Shown: positions 17,632 through 26,515 of the stretch, one piece after another
How the letters are laid out: the number at the start of each line of letters is the position of its first letter
Numbering within the stretch: position 1 is the first letter of the stretch
DNA from: Erysipelotrichia bacterium
GTDB taxonomy: Bacteria > Bacillota_I > Bacilli_A > Erysipelotrichales > Erysipelotrichaceae
Direction of reading: 5' to 3'
Assembly (NCBI GenBank): GCA_012520255.1
Contig: JAAYOQ010000030.1
Location: 51,863 to 115,862 of the forward strand
Length of the DNA stretch: 64,000 bases
The notes under the pieces: generated by a model
What the model was told of the DNA's origin: nothing
What the model saw: the letters and a program-made list of their open reading frames with translations, nothing else
Databases searched by the model: none
Translations under genes and position numbers: made by a program

Positions 17632-18377
17632 TGAAATATTATGTTTTAGCGAGTGGCTCAAAAGGAAATTGTACAGTTGTCAAAAGTAAAAATACTTCGA
17701 TTATGATCGATTGTGGAATTACCCAAAAATATTTGAAACAATCATTTGAGAGAATTGGTTTACAATATGAAGATTTAGATGGAGTATTAATCACTCATAG
17801 TCATGGAGATCATTTAAACAATAGTAAGATTATTAAAGATCTTAATGTCTATTCTCCTTTTGAAATCGTGGGATTAAACAAAAACCATTTAATCAGACCA
17901 ATTGAACTGTTTACCATTAAGGATTTAGAAATTCTAGCCATACCTCTTTCCCATGATACTGATATTACGGTTGGCTATGTTATTTATGATGGCCAGGAAA
18001 CATTGGTGCTGGTAACAGACACGGGATATTTATCTGACAGAAATATTAAAATTATCAGAAATGCCAATTATTACATCATAGAGAGCAATCACGACCCAGA
18101 GATGTTACTAAATACAACAAGACCAAAGGGTATAAAAAATCGTATTTTATCCGACTACGGTCATCTGTCAAATGAGGATTGTGGTTATGCCTTAGTAGAA
18201 TGCATCAATGAAGATACTAAAGAAATTGTCTTAGCTCATTTATCTGAGGAAGCCAATACCAGAGAGTTAGCTTACAATACTGTAACTGACATTCTTGAAA
18301 AAAAGGGAATTGATTATCAGAATATTAAAATTACAGCAGCCGGGCAATTTGAGATTTATGAGGGTGGATCTGAATAG
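17631..18377 (+). CDS. walJ: WalJ/YycJ-type metallo-beta-lactamase-fold nuclease
   Basis: This 248-residue protein begins MKYYVLASGSKGNCTVV and has the metal-binding HSHGDH motif, then DTGYLSDRN and SNHDPEML, and a final LAHLSEEANTRELA. These are features of the YycJ/WalJ family of MBL-fold exonucleases, usually encoded near the walKR cell-wall regulators. WalK and WalR are not in this window. The stop codon lies within the terminator hairpin. The ATG overlaps the upstream stop, which suggests coupled translation. Confidence 0.9.
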   Translation: MKYYVLASGSKGNCTVVKSKNTSIMIDCGITQKYLKQSFERIGLQYEDLDGVLITHSHGDHLNNSKIIKDLNVYSPFEIVGLNKNHLIRPIELFTIKDLEILAIPLSHDTDITVGYVIYDGQETLVLVTDTGYLSDRNIKIIRNANYYIIESNHDPEMLLNTTRPKGIKNRILSDYGHLSNEDCGYALVECINEDTKEIVLAHLSEEANTRELAYNTVTDILEKKGIDYQNIKITAAGQFEIYEGGSE

Positions 18378-18390
18378 ATTCACCTTTTTT
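18363..18390 (+). terminator. walJ terminator overlapping the stop codon
   Basis: GGTGGATCT (18363-18371) pairs with AGATTCACC (18376-18384) through one G.T pair around GAAT, then six T. The TAG stop (18375-18377) straddles loop and stem. Confidence 0.85.
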
Positions 18391-18409
18391 ATTCCTTGAT
18401 TTTTTATTG

Positions 18410-18418
18410 TGATATACT
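18410..18418 (+). promoter_or_regulatory. Extended -10 upstream of mnmG
   Basis: TG-A-TATACT at 18410-18418 is followed by TAGGAG and the mnmG start at 18440. An alternative is TTGATT (18396) with TATAAA (18419) at 17 bases, but that would start RNA too close to the ribosome site. Confidence 0.4.
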
Positions 18419-18439
18419 TATAAAGTAGGAGAAAAATGT

Positions 18440-20305
18440 ATGATTGATGTAATTGTAGTTGGAGCAGGACATGCTGGATGTGAAGCAGCGCTAGCCACTA
18501 GCAGGCTGGGTTTTAATACTGTTTTATGCACAATTGATAAAAATTATATCGCTTCTTTACCATGCAATCCTTCTATTGGTGGACCAGCAAAAGGAGTAGT
18601 TGTCAGAGAAGTTGATGCTTTAGGCGGTCAAATGGCTAAAGTAGCTGATTCTACAGCTTTACAATTTAAGATGTTAAATACTACCAAAGGCCCTGGAGTG
18701 AGAAGTTTAAGAATTCAAGCTGATAAGATTTTATATTCAAAGAAGATGCAGGAAGTTTTATGCAGTCAGGAAAATTTGACTGTTAAAGAATGTTTGGTTG
18801 AAGAAATAGTTGTTGAAAATGGTAAAGTCAAAGGAGTGTTGACTGAAACAGAAGAATTTCTGCAGGCTAAAATAGTTATATTGACTACAGGTACTTTTAT
18901 GGACTCTAAGATTATGGTATCAGACCATGTTACATCAACAGGTCCGGACAATAAAAAGACAACGAAAAATCTTTCTAATAATTTAAGAGATCTGGGCTTT
19001 AAAATATTAAGATTGAAAACAGGAACACCAGCTAGAATTAAAACTGATTCTATTGATTTTTCATATGCTGTAAGGGAGCCGGGAAATACTGAAACTGAAG
19101 CATTCTCTTTTGAAACAGAAAAAATATTACCTTTAAAAGATCAGATCCCTTGTTATTTAATCTATACTCAGCCTGAAACTCATCGGATAATTCAGGAAAA
19201 TTTGCATAGATCAAGTATGTATTCGGGTGTTGTTGAGGGGACAGGAACTAGATACTGCCCATCAGTGGAAGATAAAATTGTTCGCTTTGCAGATAAGGAA
19301 AGACATCAGATTTTTTTAGAACCGGAATCTTTATCACTGGACACAACTTATGTTCAAGGTTTTTCAACCAGTATGCCATATGATGTACAGGATAGAATGC
19401 TGTATTCTCTGCCAGGCTTTAAAAATCATGTTGTTGTTAAATATGCTTACGCTATTGAATATGACGCTATTGATCCACTGCATTTAAAACCGTCCTTAGA
19501 AACAAAACTGGTGGAAAACCTATTTACTGCTGGTCAAATCAATGGCACTTCTGGTTACGAAGAAGCAGCTGGCCAAGGTTTAATCGCTGGTATTAATGCC
19601 ATCAACAAACTAAAAGGAAAAGAGCCTCTGGTACTAAGGAGAGATGAAGCTTATATTGGGGTAATGATTGATGATCTGGTTACTAAAGGTACTAAAGAAC
19701 CCTATCGCCTGTTAACCAGCAGAGCAGAATATCGCCTGTTATTAAGACATGATAACGCTGACCAGAGATTGACAGAATATGGTTATAATATTGGCTTAAT
19801 CAGCAAAGAAAGGTATCATAAATTTACTTCAAAAGTAAAAGAATTGAAACATTTTAAACAGCTGTTAGCAGAGACAAAAGTTAATTATAGTCAAGAATTA
19901 TTGGATTATTTAACAGAGAAGGGATATGGAGAAAATAAAAATTTAGGGAACTGTCACGATTTAATTAAAAGACCAAATGTCGAAACGAAAGTTATCTGTC
20001 AGTTACATAATATTGAAATAGATGAAAAAATAGCGAAACAGTTGGATATTGAAATTAAATTTGAAGGTTATATTTCTAAGACCAGAAGAGAAGCAGCTAA
20101 TTTAATCAGATTAGAAAAGCAGCCTCTTCCATATGACCTTGATTATAATAAAATTATCAATTTATCAATTGAAGCCAAAGAAAAGCTTATAGCGGTGAGA
20201 CCTTTAACTATTGGGCAGGCTTCAAGAATTTCTGGAGTAAATCCAGCAGATATAATAACGATTCAAATCTATTTGAAGCAATATAAGGAGAACCAAGATG
20301 AATAA
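18440..20305 (+). CDS. mnmG: tRNA uridine-5-carboxymethylaminomethyl modification enzyme MnmG
   Basis: This 621-residue flavoprotein works with MnmE to modify U34 of tRNAs. Seen are FAD-binding VVGAGHAGCEAALA at the N-terminus, CNPSIGGPAKG, GTFMDSKI, and the GidA signature SGYEEAAGQGLIAGINA. The C-terminal helical domain includes FEGYISKTRREA and the terminal ISGVNPADI. Length is normal for the family. It is followed with an eight-base overlap by a nucleoside hydrolase, an unusual partner. The FAD and GidA motifs leave no doubt. Confidence 0.97.
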   Translation: MIDVIVVGAGHAGCEAALATSRLGFNTVLCTIDKNYIASLPCNPSIGGPAKGVVVREVDALGGQMAKVADSTALQFKMLNTTKGPGVRSLRIQADKILYSKKMQEVLCSQENLTVKECLVEEIVVENGKVKGVLTETEEFLQAKIVILTTGTFMDSKIMVSDHVTSTGPDNKKTTKNLSNNLRDLGFKILRLKTGTPARIKTDSIDFSYAVREPGNTETEAFSFETEKILPLKDQIPCYLIYTQPETHRIIQENLHRSSMYSGVVEGTGTRYCPSVEDKIVRFADKERHQIFLEPESLSLDTTYVQGFSTSMPYDVQDRMLYSLPGFKNHVVVKYAYAIEYDAIDPLHLKPSLETKLVENLFTAGQINGTSGYEEAAGQGLIAGINAINKLKGKEPLVLRRDEAYIGVMIDDLVTKGTKEPYRLLTSRAEYRLLLRHDNADQRLTEYGYNIGLISKERYHKFTSKVKELKHFKQLLAETKVNYSQELLDYLTEKGYGENKNLGNCHDLIKRPNVETKVICQLHNIEIDEKIAKQLDIEIKFEGYISKTRREAANLIRLEKQPLPYDLDYNKIINLSIEAKEKLIAVRPLTIGQASRISGVNPADIITIQIYLKQYKENQDE

Positions 20306-21266
20306 TAAAAGAAAAGTAATTATTGATTGTGATCCTGGTGTCGATGATGCCTTAGCTATTAATGCCTTATTATTGAAAAAAGATATCGAAGTATTGGGCA
20401 TTACTTGTGTTGGCGGCAATAGACCCTTAGAGTATACCTATAAGAATGCTTTGCGTTTAGTTGATTTCTTTAACAGTGACGTCAAGGTTTATAAGGGAGT
20501 AGAACCCTTATCAATTGATCCGAATATTAAGACCAGTTTTTTTCATGGAGAGAATGGTTTTGGAGATGTTGAAATACCTTATACAACCAAAAATCTAAGT
20601 GATATCAATGCGATTGATTTTCTAGAGGAAATGTTACTGAAGTATCCTAATGAAGTTGAAATACTGGCTTTAGGACCGTTATCAAATCTAGCAGCTTTAA
20701 TTTTGAAAAATTCAAAAGCTTTTGAAAATGTTAAAGCTATTTATTCGATGGGTGGTACATTTTCGATGGGAAATATTACTCCATATTGTGAATTTAACTA
20801 TTATTTCGATTTAAAGGCTTTGGATATCGTGATGAATGCCTTAAATAAAAATAAAGTAGTATTTCACATGTTTCCACTGGATGTAACGATGAAGGTATAC
20901 TTTGATGTCAATGAGTTTACTTTCTTAAGATATGAAGGTGGTAAATGGGGCAATCTGGTGGCTGATATTTTTGAAAATCATTATCTGGTTAAAACCTATC
21001 AGGCAATAGGAAAGACATTTTGTGTCTTACATGATTTAGTTGCAGCGATGTATATGTTTAATTCAGAATTATATGATGAAGTTAAGCCAGTAAAAATATC
21101 AATCAACTACGAAGGAGAAAAACGTGGAAAAATGAGTCAAGAACATGGAGACACAAATATCTTTGTTCATAAAGAGGTTGATAGTTATAAAATGAAAGAA
21201 GCTTACCTGGCTATCAACTATGATGAACAAGTGATAAAAAAATATCGTAATTTAAATAAGAGTTAA
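20298..21266 (+). CDS. Inosine-uridine-type nucleoside hydrolase
   Basis: This 322-residue protein has the calcium-binding DCDPGVDDALAI at the N-terminus and VEILALGPLSNLAALI. GGTFSMGNITPYCEFNY and LDVTMKV follow, with a late HDLVAAMY. These are the IunH/RihA group motifs. It cleaves the N-glycosidic bond of ribonucleosides to base and ribose for salvage. It overlaps mnmG by eight bases. Base preference cannot be told from sequence. An adenosine deaminase lies elsewhere in the window (57.3 kb), so purine salvage is well supplied. Confidence 0.92.
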   Translation: MNNKRKVIIDCDPGVDDALAINALLLKKDIEVLGITCVGGNRPLEYTYKNALRLVDFFNSDVKVYKGVEPLSIDPNIKTSFFHGENGFGDVEIPYTTKNLSDINAIDFLEEMLLKYPNEVEILALGPLSNLAALILKNSKAFENVKAIYSMGGTFSMGNITPYCEFNYYFDLKALDIVMNALNKNKVVFHMFPLDVTMKVYFDVNEFTFLRYEGGKWGNLVADIFENHYLVKTYQAIGKTFCVLHDLVAAMYMFNSELYDEVKPVKISINYEGEKRGKMSQEHGDTNIFVHKEVDSYKMKEAYLAINYDEQVIKKYRNLNKS

Positions 21267-21306
21267 TTTTAAATTATATCTATAAAAATTCATTGGATGA
21301 AGATGT

Positions 21307-21350
21307 AAAAAGATGTATCTTGTTTGTTTTTAAACTTGATACATCTTTTT
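21307..21350. terminator. Bidirectional terminator between nucleoside hydrolase and microprotein
   Basis: AAAAAGATGTATC (21307-21319) pairs perfectly with GATACATCTTTTT (21338-21350) around an 18-base loop. A/T runs on both flanks let it work on both strands. Confidence 0.8.
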
Positions 21351-21365
21351 TGTTTAGTTTTATTG

Positions 21366-21479
21366 TTACAATATCCAAAATTTAAACACATGAAAAATAC
21401 CTATTATAATTAATAGGGTTAGCAAGATAAAAAATGAGAAGTACATTATTAACATAGCTCTGATACGATTTCTATCCAT
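21366..21479 (-). CDS. 37-residue membrane microprotein (candidate)
   Basis: On the minus strand an ATG at 21479 opens 37 codons to a TAA at 21366-21368. AAAGGA stands at good distance upstream. The product starts MDRNRIRAMLIMYF and has one hydrophobic helix (about 9-29: LIMYFSFFILLTLLIIIGIF) followed by HVFKFW. A terminator sits directly downstream. Positive-inside residues (R3, R5, R7) suggest the N-terminus is cytoplasmic. This is the only coding candidate in the 336-base gap between the nucleoside hydrolase and folT. No family is recognised. Confidence 0.55.
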   Translation of the reverse strand: MDRNRIRAMLIMYFSFFILLTLLIIIGIFHVFKFWIL

Positions 21480-21602
21480 ATTTTATCCTTTCATGATTTA
21501 AATAGATTCATTTAATTTTGATTGAATTGTCTATATATATTTTATCAAATAAAAGATAATTAAAAAAGAGTTATGATTTATTGTTTTTTTTCAATTCGAT
21601 AT

Positions 21603-22124
21603 TTATTTTGCAATTTTCTTTATTAACTCAATCGTTTTTGGCAGTAATGTAGCATAGATAACAGCCAACATTATTCCGGAAATTATTTTCAATGGAATAG
21701 ATCCAAAGACCAAAGCTTTAGAGTAATAACCATATACTTTAGCATCAATAAATAAAGCTAAAGTATTTAGTGTGGTAACTAAAAGTGCTGAAAAAATTGC
21801 AATTAAAGAAATAGTATTGAAGTTTAAATTATCTTTTTTCTTTCCAGCTAGATAGCCAACAGCTAAACCACTAAGGGCATGAGGTAAGATCCATAATATT
21901 GTGGTAGCAGTAAAGCCATAACCTGAAAATAGCAGTTGATATAAAAAGCTGCCGATAAAGCCAACCAAAAAACCTTCAAGTTTGCCAAAAAGCAAACCTG
22001 CAGCCAAGATAGGAAAAGCTTCAAAAGTGAACTTGAAGTTTAGTAGTTTTACGGGAGTTAAGATTGATAAAATAACCTTCATCGCTATTAACATTGATAT
22101 AGTAGTTAATCGTTTAGTTGTCAT
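21603..22124 (-). CDS. folT: ECF transporter substrate-binding subunit, folate type
   Basis: This 173-residue protein has six hydrophobic helices. It shows the FolT-like pattern: TTKRLTTISMLIAMKVILS, then NFKFTFEAFPILAAGLLFGKLEGFLVG, and WILPHALSGLAVGYLAG. ECF S-components bind a vitamin and dock on a shared energising module (EcfA, EcfA', EcfT), which is not in this window. It lies 27 bases downstream of folD in a four-gene folate operon, which supports folate as substrate. Uptake of preformed folate would be consistent with a host-associated or auxotrophic organism, which is inference. Confidence 0.88.
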   Translation of the reverse strand: MTTKRLTTISMLIAMKVILSILTPVKLLNFKFTFEAFPILAAGLLFGKLEGFLVGFIGSFLYQLLFSGYGFTATTILWILPHALSGLAVGYLAGKKKDNLNFNTISLIAIFSALLVTTLNTLALFIDAKVYGYYSKALVFGSIPLKIISGIMLAVIYATLLPKTIELIKKIAK

Positions 22125-22151
22125 AATTCTCCTTTACAAGTTACTATCATA

Positions 22152-23003
22152 TCACAACTTTTTCTTGGCGGAAATAGCTAGATTATTCAATAATACAGCG
22201 ATAGTAACTGAACCTACTCCTCTTGGTACTGGAGAGATATTTTCAACGATTTTTACCACTTCTTCAAATACAACATCGCCACATAGTTTCTCTTTTTCCT
22301 GGTTATAATTTATTCCAACATCAATGACAGTCTGACCGTTGGTGAAATAGTCTTTATTTAAGGATTCCATTTGCCCACTACAAGCGATAATTATATCAGC
22401 CTGTTTGGTTAATTCATTAATGCTTGTGCTTTTAGAATGACAAATAGTAACTGTACAGTTTTCATTTAGCAGTAACATGCTAACCGGTTTACCGACGACT
22501 AAACTTCTACCAATAACGACAGCCTTTTTACCAACTAGAGGAATATTGTAGAATTTTAACATTTCAATGACTGCTTGAGCTGTACAAGGAGCAAAATACT
22601 TGCCACTATTATTAAACAAAGAAGATAGGGCAATATCACTGCTTCCATCAATATCCTTAGCAGGATGTAAGTAATTTCTAGCTTTCTTGTTATCTAAATG
22701 TTTTGGTAAAGGTCGCATCATCAGGATACCATCGATAGAAGTATCATTATTTATTGTGTCCAGGACCTGATAAAAATCATTATACTTTACATCTTTATCT
22801 AAGTGTATGGTTTTGACATTGATGTTAAGTTTCTGACATCTTTTTATAGCTGCCTTTTCATAAGAAATATCATCAGCATTTTTACCGACTCTGACAATAG
22901 CCAAAGTAACATTTTTTCCCTGTTGTTTCAGGTTTTCAACTATTTTTTTGGTTTTCTTGCTGATACTATCGCTTACTGCTTTACCATATAAAATGTTAGC
23001 CAT
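22152..23003 (-). CDS. folD: Bifunctional methylene-THF dehydrogenase / methenyl-THF cyclohydrolase
   Basis: This 283-residue enzyme interconverts methylene-, methenyl- and 10-formyl-THF. Seen are SYEKAAIKRCQKL with the catalytic lysine, DGILMMRPLPKHL (usual QLPLP reads MRPLP), PAKDIDG, VVIGRSLVVGKPVSMLL for NADP binding, and VPRGVGSVTIAVLL near the end. Its ATG overlaps the stop of the upstream fchA as TAATG, so translation is coupled. A separate cyclohydrolase (FchA) is also encoded, so the second activity may be redundant. Confidence 0.94.
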   Translation of the reverse strand: MANILYGKAVSDSISKKTKKIVENLKQQGKNVTLAIVRVGKNADDISYEKAAIKRCQKLNINVKTIHLDKDVKYNDFYQVLDTINNDTSIDGILMMRPLPKHLDNKKARNYLHPAKDIDGSSDIALSSLFNNSGKYFAPCTAQAVIEMLKFYNIPLVGKKAVVIGRSLVVGKPVSMLLLNENCTVTICHSKSTSINELTKQADIIIACSGQMESLNKDYFTNGQTVIDVGINYNQEKEKLCGDVVFEEVVKIVENISPVPRGVGSVTIAVLLNNLAISAKKKL

Positions 23004-23614
23004 TAAATCATCTCCCTGTTAATATTTTCAAAAACTCTTTGAGCCATTTGAGAATATTGATCTACCAGCTGATCAACCTGTCTGTTTCTTTTCTTTGCAA
23101 ATTTTTTGTTTTTCATCATTTTAGTATTAACTTTAATATTAATACTGCAACCATATAAAGCACCATAAGCTAGCATTGAGGCAGTCGCAATATCAGAAAT
23201 AGCCAGTTTTGAACCAATTTGTCCATATCTTTCTAATAGTTCAATTACTTGACAGATATCTTTTAAAATCGTTAATGGTCCATCGCAAGCAGCAACTAAA
23301 CATCTTTCCATTATTGCATCTCTTTCTGGATTGTTTTTATCTAAAGAATAAGCTTTTGAAAGTGGTAAAAAGCTTTCAGCATCGAGATTAATGTCTTCTA
23401 AAAGTTTTATTCTTAAAGCTTCGGACTGGTTGTTTAATTCAATTATTTCTTTTTCAACATCTTGATATCTTTTTTTACCAATAGTTAAAGAAGCAACCAT
23501 GCTACCTAAAGATGAAGCCAGAGCACCAACTAAAGCACAGACTCCACCACCACCTGGCACAGGAGCTTTGCTGGATAAATCAATAGTAAATTGTTCAATA
23601 GTCTGTTTATACAT
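23003..23614 (-). CDS. fchA: Methenyltetrahydrofolate cyclohydrolase, FchA type
   Basis: This 203-residue helical protein matches the FTCD C-terminal/FchA family: an opening FTIDLSSKAPVPGGGGVCALVGALASSLG, then SMVASLTIGKKRYQDVEKE, and DAESFLPLSKAYSLDK. FchA hydrolyses methenyl-THF to 10-formyl-THF, typically in clostridial C1 pathways. It lies between fhs (17 bases upstream) and folD (overlapping) on the minus strand. The N-terminal glycine-rich PGGGG motif and context are decisive. Confidence 0.92.
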   Translation of the reverse strand: MYKQTIEQFTIDLSSKAPVPGGGGVCALVGALASSLGSMVASLTIGKKRYQDVEKEIIELNNQSEALRIKLLEDINLDAESFLPLSKAYSLDKNNPERDAIMERCLVAACDGPLTILKDICQVIELLERYGQIGSKLAISDIATASMLAYGALYGCSINIKVNTKMMKNKKFAKKRNRQVDQLVDQYSQMAQRVFENINREMI

Positions 23615-23631
23615 AAATATCTTTTGTCCTT

Positions 23632-25302
23632 TTAAAATAATCCGGTAATAATACCATAATCATCAATATCAATACTTTCCGCTGCTGGAACTTTTGGCAG
23701 TCCTGGCATGGTCATAATATCTCCAGTTAAGGCAACAATAAATCCTGCTCCTGAAGAGACTTTTAATTCTCTGACAGTTATAACAAAGTCTTTTGGAGCT
23801 GCCAGTTTTTTAGGATCATCTGAGAATGAATACTGGGTTTTAGCCATGCAGATAGGCAACTTTGAAAAGCCCAGTGTTTCAAGTTGCTGCAATTGTTTTA
23901 AAGCAGAAGAAGTCAGTTCCACTTTATCAGCGTGATAAATTTTAGTAGCTATTTTGGTCAACTTGTCATAAATTGAATCATCCAGGTTATAGGCAAACTC
24001 AAACTGATTTTCCATTTCGGTAAGTCTGATGACTTCTTTTGCCAGTTGTATTCCACCAGCAGAACCTTTAGCAAAGACATCGCTTAAAGCAACATTGACA
24101 TTCAGCTCTTTACATTTATCAACAATCATTTTTAATTCATTTTCACTATCATTGGGGAATCTGTTGATGGCGACAACTACCGGAAGCTTAAAGACATTTT
24201 TAATGTTATCGATATGTTGTAAAAGATTAGGTAAACCTTTTTTTAAAGCTTCTAAGTTTTCTTTATTTAAGTCGTTTTTTAAAATCCCGCCATGATTTTT
24301 TAAAGCTCTACAAGTTGCTACGATAACTACGGCATCAGGTTTCAAATTGGCAACCCGGCACTTGATGTCTAAAAATTTTTCCGCACCCAGGTCTGCTCCA
24401 AAACCAGCTTCAGTAACGGTATAATCAACAAGTTTTAAGGCCATCTTTGTAGCAATTATACTATTGCATCCGTGAGCAATATTGGCAAAAGGACCGCCAT
24501 GAATAAAGGCCGGAGTGGCTTCTAATGTTTGTACCAGATTGGGTTTTAAAGCATCTTTTAATAGTACAGCCATTGCTCCATGAGCATTTAGCTGTTCAGC
24601 TTTAATTGGAGTATTGTCATAAGTGTAACCGATAGTAATATTACTCAGTCTCTTTTTTAAGTCAGAAATATCTTTACTTAAACACAATATTGCCATAACT
24701 TCACTAGCTACCGTGATATCAAATCCATCTTCTCTTGGAATACCGTCACTTCTATTTCCCAGACCACAGACAATGTTTCTTAATTGTCTATCATTCATAT
24801 CGACAGCTCGTTTCCAACTGATTCTTCTAGGATCGATATTTAAAGAATTGCCCTGTTGAATATGATTGTCAATCATGGCAGCCAAAAGATTATTAGCTGC
24901 AGAGACGGCATGGAAATCACCAGTAAAGTGCAGATTGATATCTTCCATTGGAACTACTTGAGCATATCCTCCTCCAGCAGCTCCACCTTTTACTCCAAAA
25001 ACAGGACCTAGAGATGGTTCTCTTAAAGTTAACATTGCCTTTTTTCCTAATTTCGTTAGCGCATCAGCTAAACCAATAGTAGTTGTAGTTTTACCTTCTC
25101 CAGCGGCTGTTGGATTAATGGCAGTTACCAGGATAAGTTTGCCATCTTTTTTATCTATTAAGTCTTCAAACAATCGATAATCGATTTTAGCTTTATAATT
25201 ACCGTATTGTTCGATATATTTTTCATCCACCTTTATCTTTTTGGCAATTTCCAGAATATGTTTTTTTTGACAGCTTTGAGCTATTTGAATGTCGGTTAAC
25301 AT
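23632..25302 (-). CDS. fhs: Formate-tetrahydrofolate ligase
   Basis: This 556-residue enzyme makes 10-formyl-THF from formate, THF and ATP. Seen are [23 protein letters not shown] (P-loop), [40 protein letters not shown], and [10 protein letters not shown], plus a late [11 protein letters not shown]. All are hallmarks of Fhs. I chose the ATG at 25302 (MLTDIQIA) because GGGAGGAA precedes it, while the longer frame to 25320 would include that site. It leads the fhs-fchA-folD-folT operon. Confidence 0.96.
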   Translation of the reverse strand: MLTDIQIAQSCQKKHILEIAKKIKVDEKYIEQYGNYKAKIDYRLFEDLIDKKDGKLILVTAINPTAAGEGKTTTTIGLADALTKLGKKAMLTLREPSLGPVFGVKGGAAGGGYAQVVPMEDINLHFTGDFHAVSAANNLLAAMIDNHIQQGNSLNIDPRRISWKRAVDMNDRQLRNIVCGLGNRSDGIPREDGFDITVASEVMAILCLSKDISDLKKRLSNITIGYTYDNTPIKAEQLNAHGAMAVLLKDALKPNLVQTLEATPAFIHGGPFANIAHGCNSIIATKMALKLVDYTVTEAGFGADLGAEKFLDIKCRVANLKPDAVVIVATCRALKNHGGILKNDLNKENLEALKKGLPNLLQHIDNIKNVFKLPVVVAINRFPNDSENELKMIVDKCKELNVNVALSDVFAKGSAGGIQLAKEVIRLTEMENQFEFAYNLDDSIYDKLTKIATKIYHADKVELTSSALKQLQQLETLGFSKLPICMAKTQYSFSDDPKKLAAPKDFVITVRELKVSSGAGFIVALTGDIMTMPGLPKVPAAESIDIDDYGIITGLF

Positions 25303-25339
25303 TATTAATTCCTCCCTCATTTAGTTTGGTCTTGCATCT

Positions 25340-25389
25340 ATTATAATGTTTTTTCGATGGTTTGAAAACACAAAGAAAAATAGTAAGAT
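25340..25389. promoter_or_regulatory. Divergent promoter region fhs / threonine aldolase
   Basis: On the minus strand a perfect TATAAT (25345-25340) lies upstream of fhs, with only a weak -35. On the plus strand TTGAAA (25362-25367) and TAAGAT (25384-25389) are 16 bases apart before the aldolase gene. No THF-riboswitch fold is evident in this 113-base gap. Confidence 0.45.
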
Positions 25390-25415
25390 ATAGTTAAATA
25401 AAAGAGGTACGTTAT

Positions 25416-26441
25416 ATGTTGTATTTTTCTAATGACTATAGTTATGGGGCTCATCCGGAAGTTTTAAAGCGCCTAGTTGAAACCAATATGGTAGCTACTG
25501 AAGGTTATGGTGAGGATATCTTTTGTCTTCGGGCAAAAGAGAAAATAAAAAAAGCTATTGAAAATCCAGAGGCTGAAATTTTCTTTCTGGCTGGCGGCAC
25601 TCAAACAAATCAGGTAGTAATTAATAGTATGTTACAAAAACATCAGGGTGTTATTGCAGCTAATACTGGCCATATTGCCACCCATGAAGCTGGAGCCATT
25701 GAATTTACCGGCAATAAAGTGTTGCCCATTAAACATATCGATGGAAAAATCTGCAGTGATGATTTAAGAGATTTTTTAAATACATTTTATAATGACGAAA
25801 ATCACTCACATATGGTCTATCCAGGAATGGTATACATTTCATTTTCCAGCGAATATGGAACGATTTACTATAAAGATGAATTAGTCTCTTTGCATAATGT
25901 TTGTAAAGAGTACCAGATACCTTTGTATATTGATGGTGCCAGACTAGGCTATGGAATTAGTGCTGAAGATAGCGATCTGAATTTGAAGGATATAGCTGAA
26001 AATTGTGATGTCTTTTATATTGGAGGAACCAAGATTGGAGCTTTATGTGGTGAAGCAGTAGTTTTTACTAAAAATAATGTGCCGCTCTGCTTTACCACTT
26101 TAATAAAAAAACACGGAGCCTTGCTTTCAAAAGGCCGACTTTTAGGAGTGCAGTTTGATGCTTTATTTACCGATGATCTGTATTTGAAGATAAGTAAAAA
26201 AGCTGTGGAAACAGCTTCCTGTTTAAGGGAAGGTTTAATAAAAAAAGGATATAAGTTTTTTATTGAAAATAAAACCAATCAGATTTTTATTATTCTGAAT
26301 AATGAAAAATTAAGGAAACTACAGGAAAAAGTAGTAGTTTCCTTTTGGGAAAAGTATGATGAAACTCATACAGTAATTCGTTTGGCGACTTGTTGGGCCA
26401 CAAAAAAAGAAGATGTCGATAAACTGTTGGAAATTATGTAA
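25416..26441 (+). CDS. Low-specificity L-threonine aldolase (PLP enzyme)
   Basis: This 341-residue fold-type I PLP enzyme cleaves threonine/allo-threonine to glycine and acetaldehyde. Seen are FSNDYSYGAHPEVL, TEGYGED, a TQTNQ phosphate-site loop, NTGHIATHEAGA, PLYIDGARLGYG, and the PLP lysine in FYIGGTKIGAL. Related beta-eliminating lyases share this fold, so substrate is not certain. It is divergent from the folate operon and supplies glycine, a source of one-carbon units. Confidence 0.87.
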   Translation: MLYFSNDYSYGAHPEVLKRLVETNMVATEGYGEDIFCLRAKEKIKKAIENPEAEIFFLAGGTQTNQVVINSMLQKHQGVIAANTGHIATHEAGAIEFTGNKVLPIKHIDGKICSDDLRDFLNTFYNDENHSHMVYPGMVYISFSSEYGTIYYKDELVSLHNVCKEYQIPLYIDGARLGYGISAEDSDLNLKDIAENCDVFYIGGTKIGALCGEAVVFTKNNVPLCFTTLIKKHGALLSKGRLLGVQFDALFTDDLYLKISKKAVETASCLREGLIKKGYKFFIENKTNQIFIILNNEKLRKLQEKVVVSFWEKYDETHTVIRLATCWATKKEDVDKLLEIM

Positions 26442-26478
26442 ATACTTTGTGAAAAAATTTTTAAATAGTTCTAAAAGG

Positions 26479-26487
26479 TGTTATAAT
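26479..26487 (+). promoter_or_regulatory. Extended -10 of pgk-tpiA
   Basis: TG-T-TATAAT (26479-26487) lies 28 bases before pgk. The -35 region (TTTTTA, 18 bases upstream) is weak. Confidence 0.55.
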
Positions 26488-26515
26488 TTGATTGTATCTA
26501 AAAGGAGGTTTTGTT

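Noticed and set aside
25303..25415. THF riboswitch before fhs
   Set aside because: The AT-rich divergent gap shows no conserved helix or the expected G-rich motifs.
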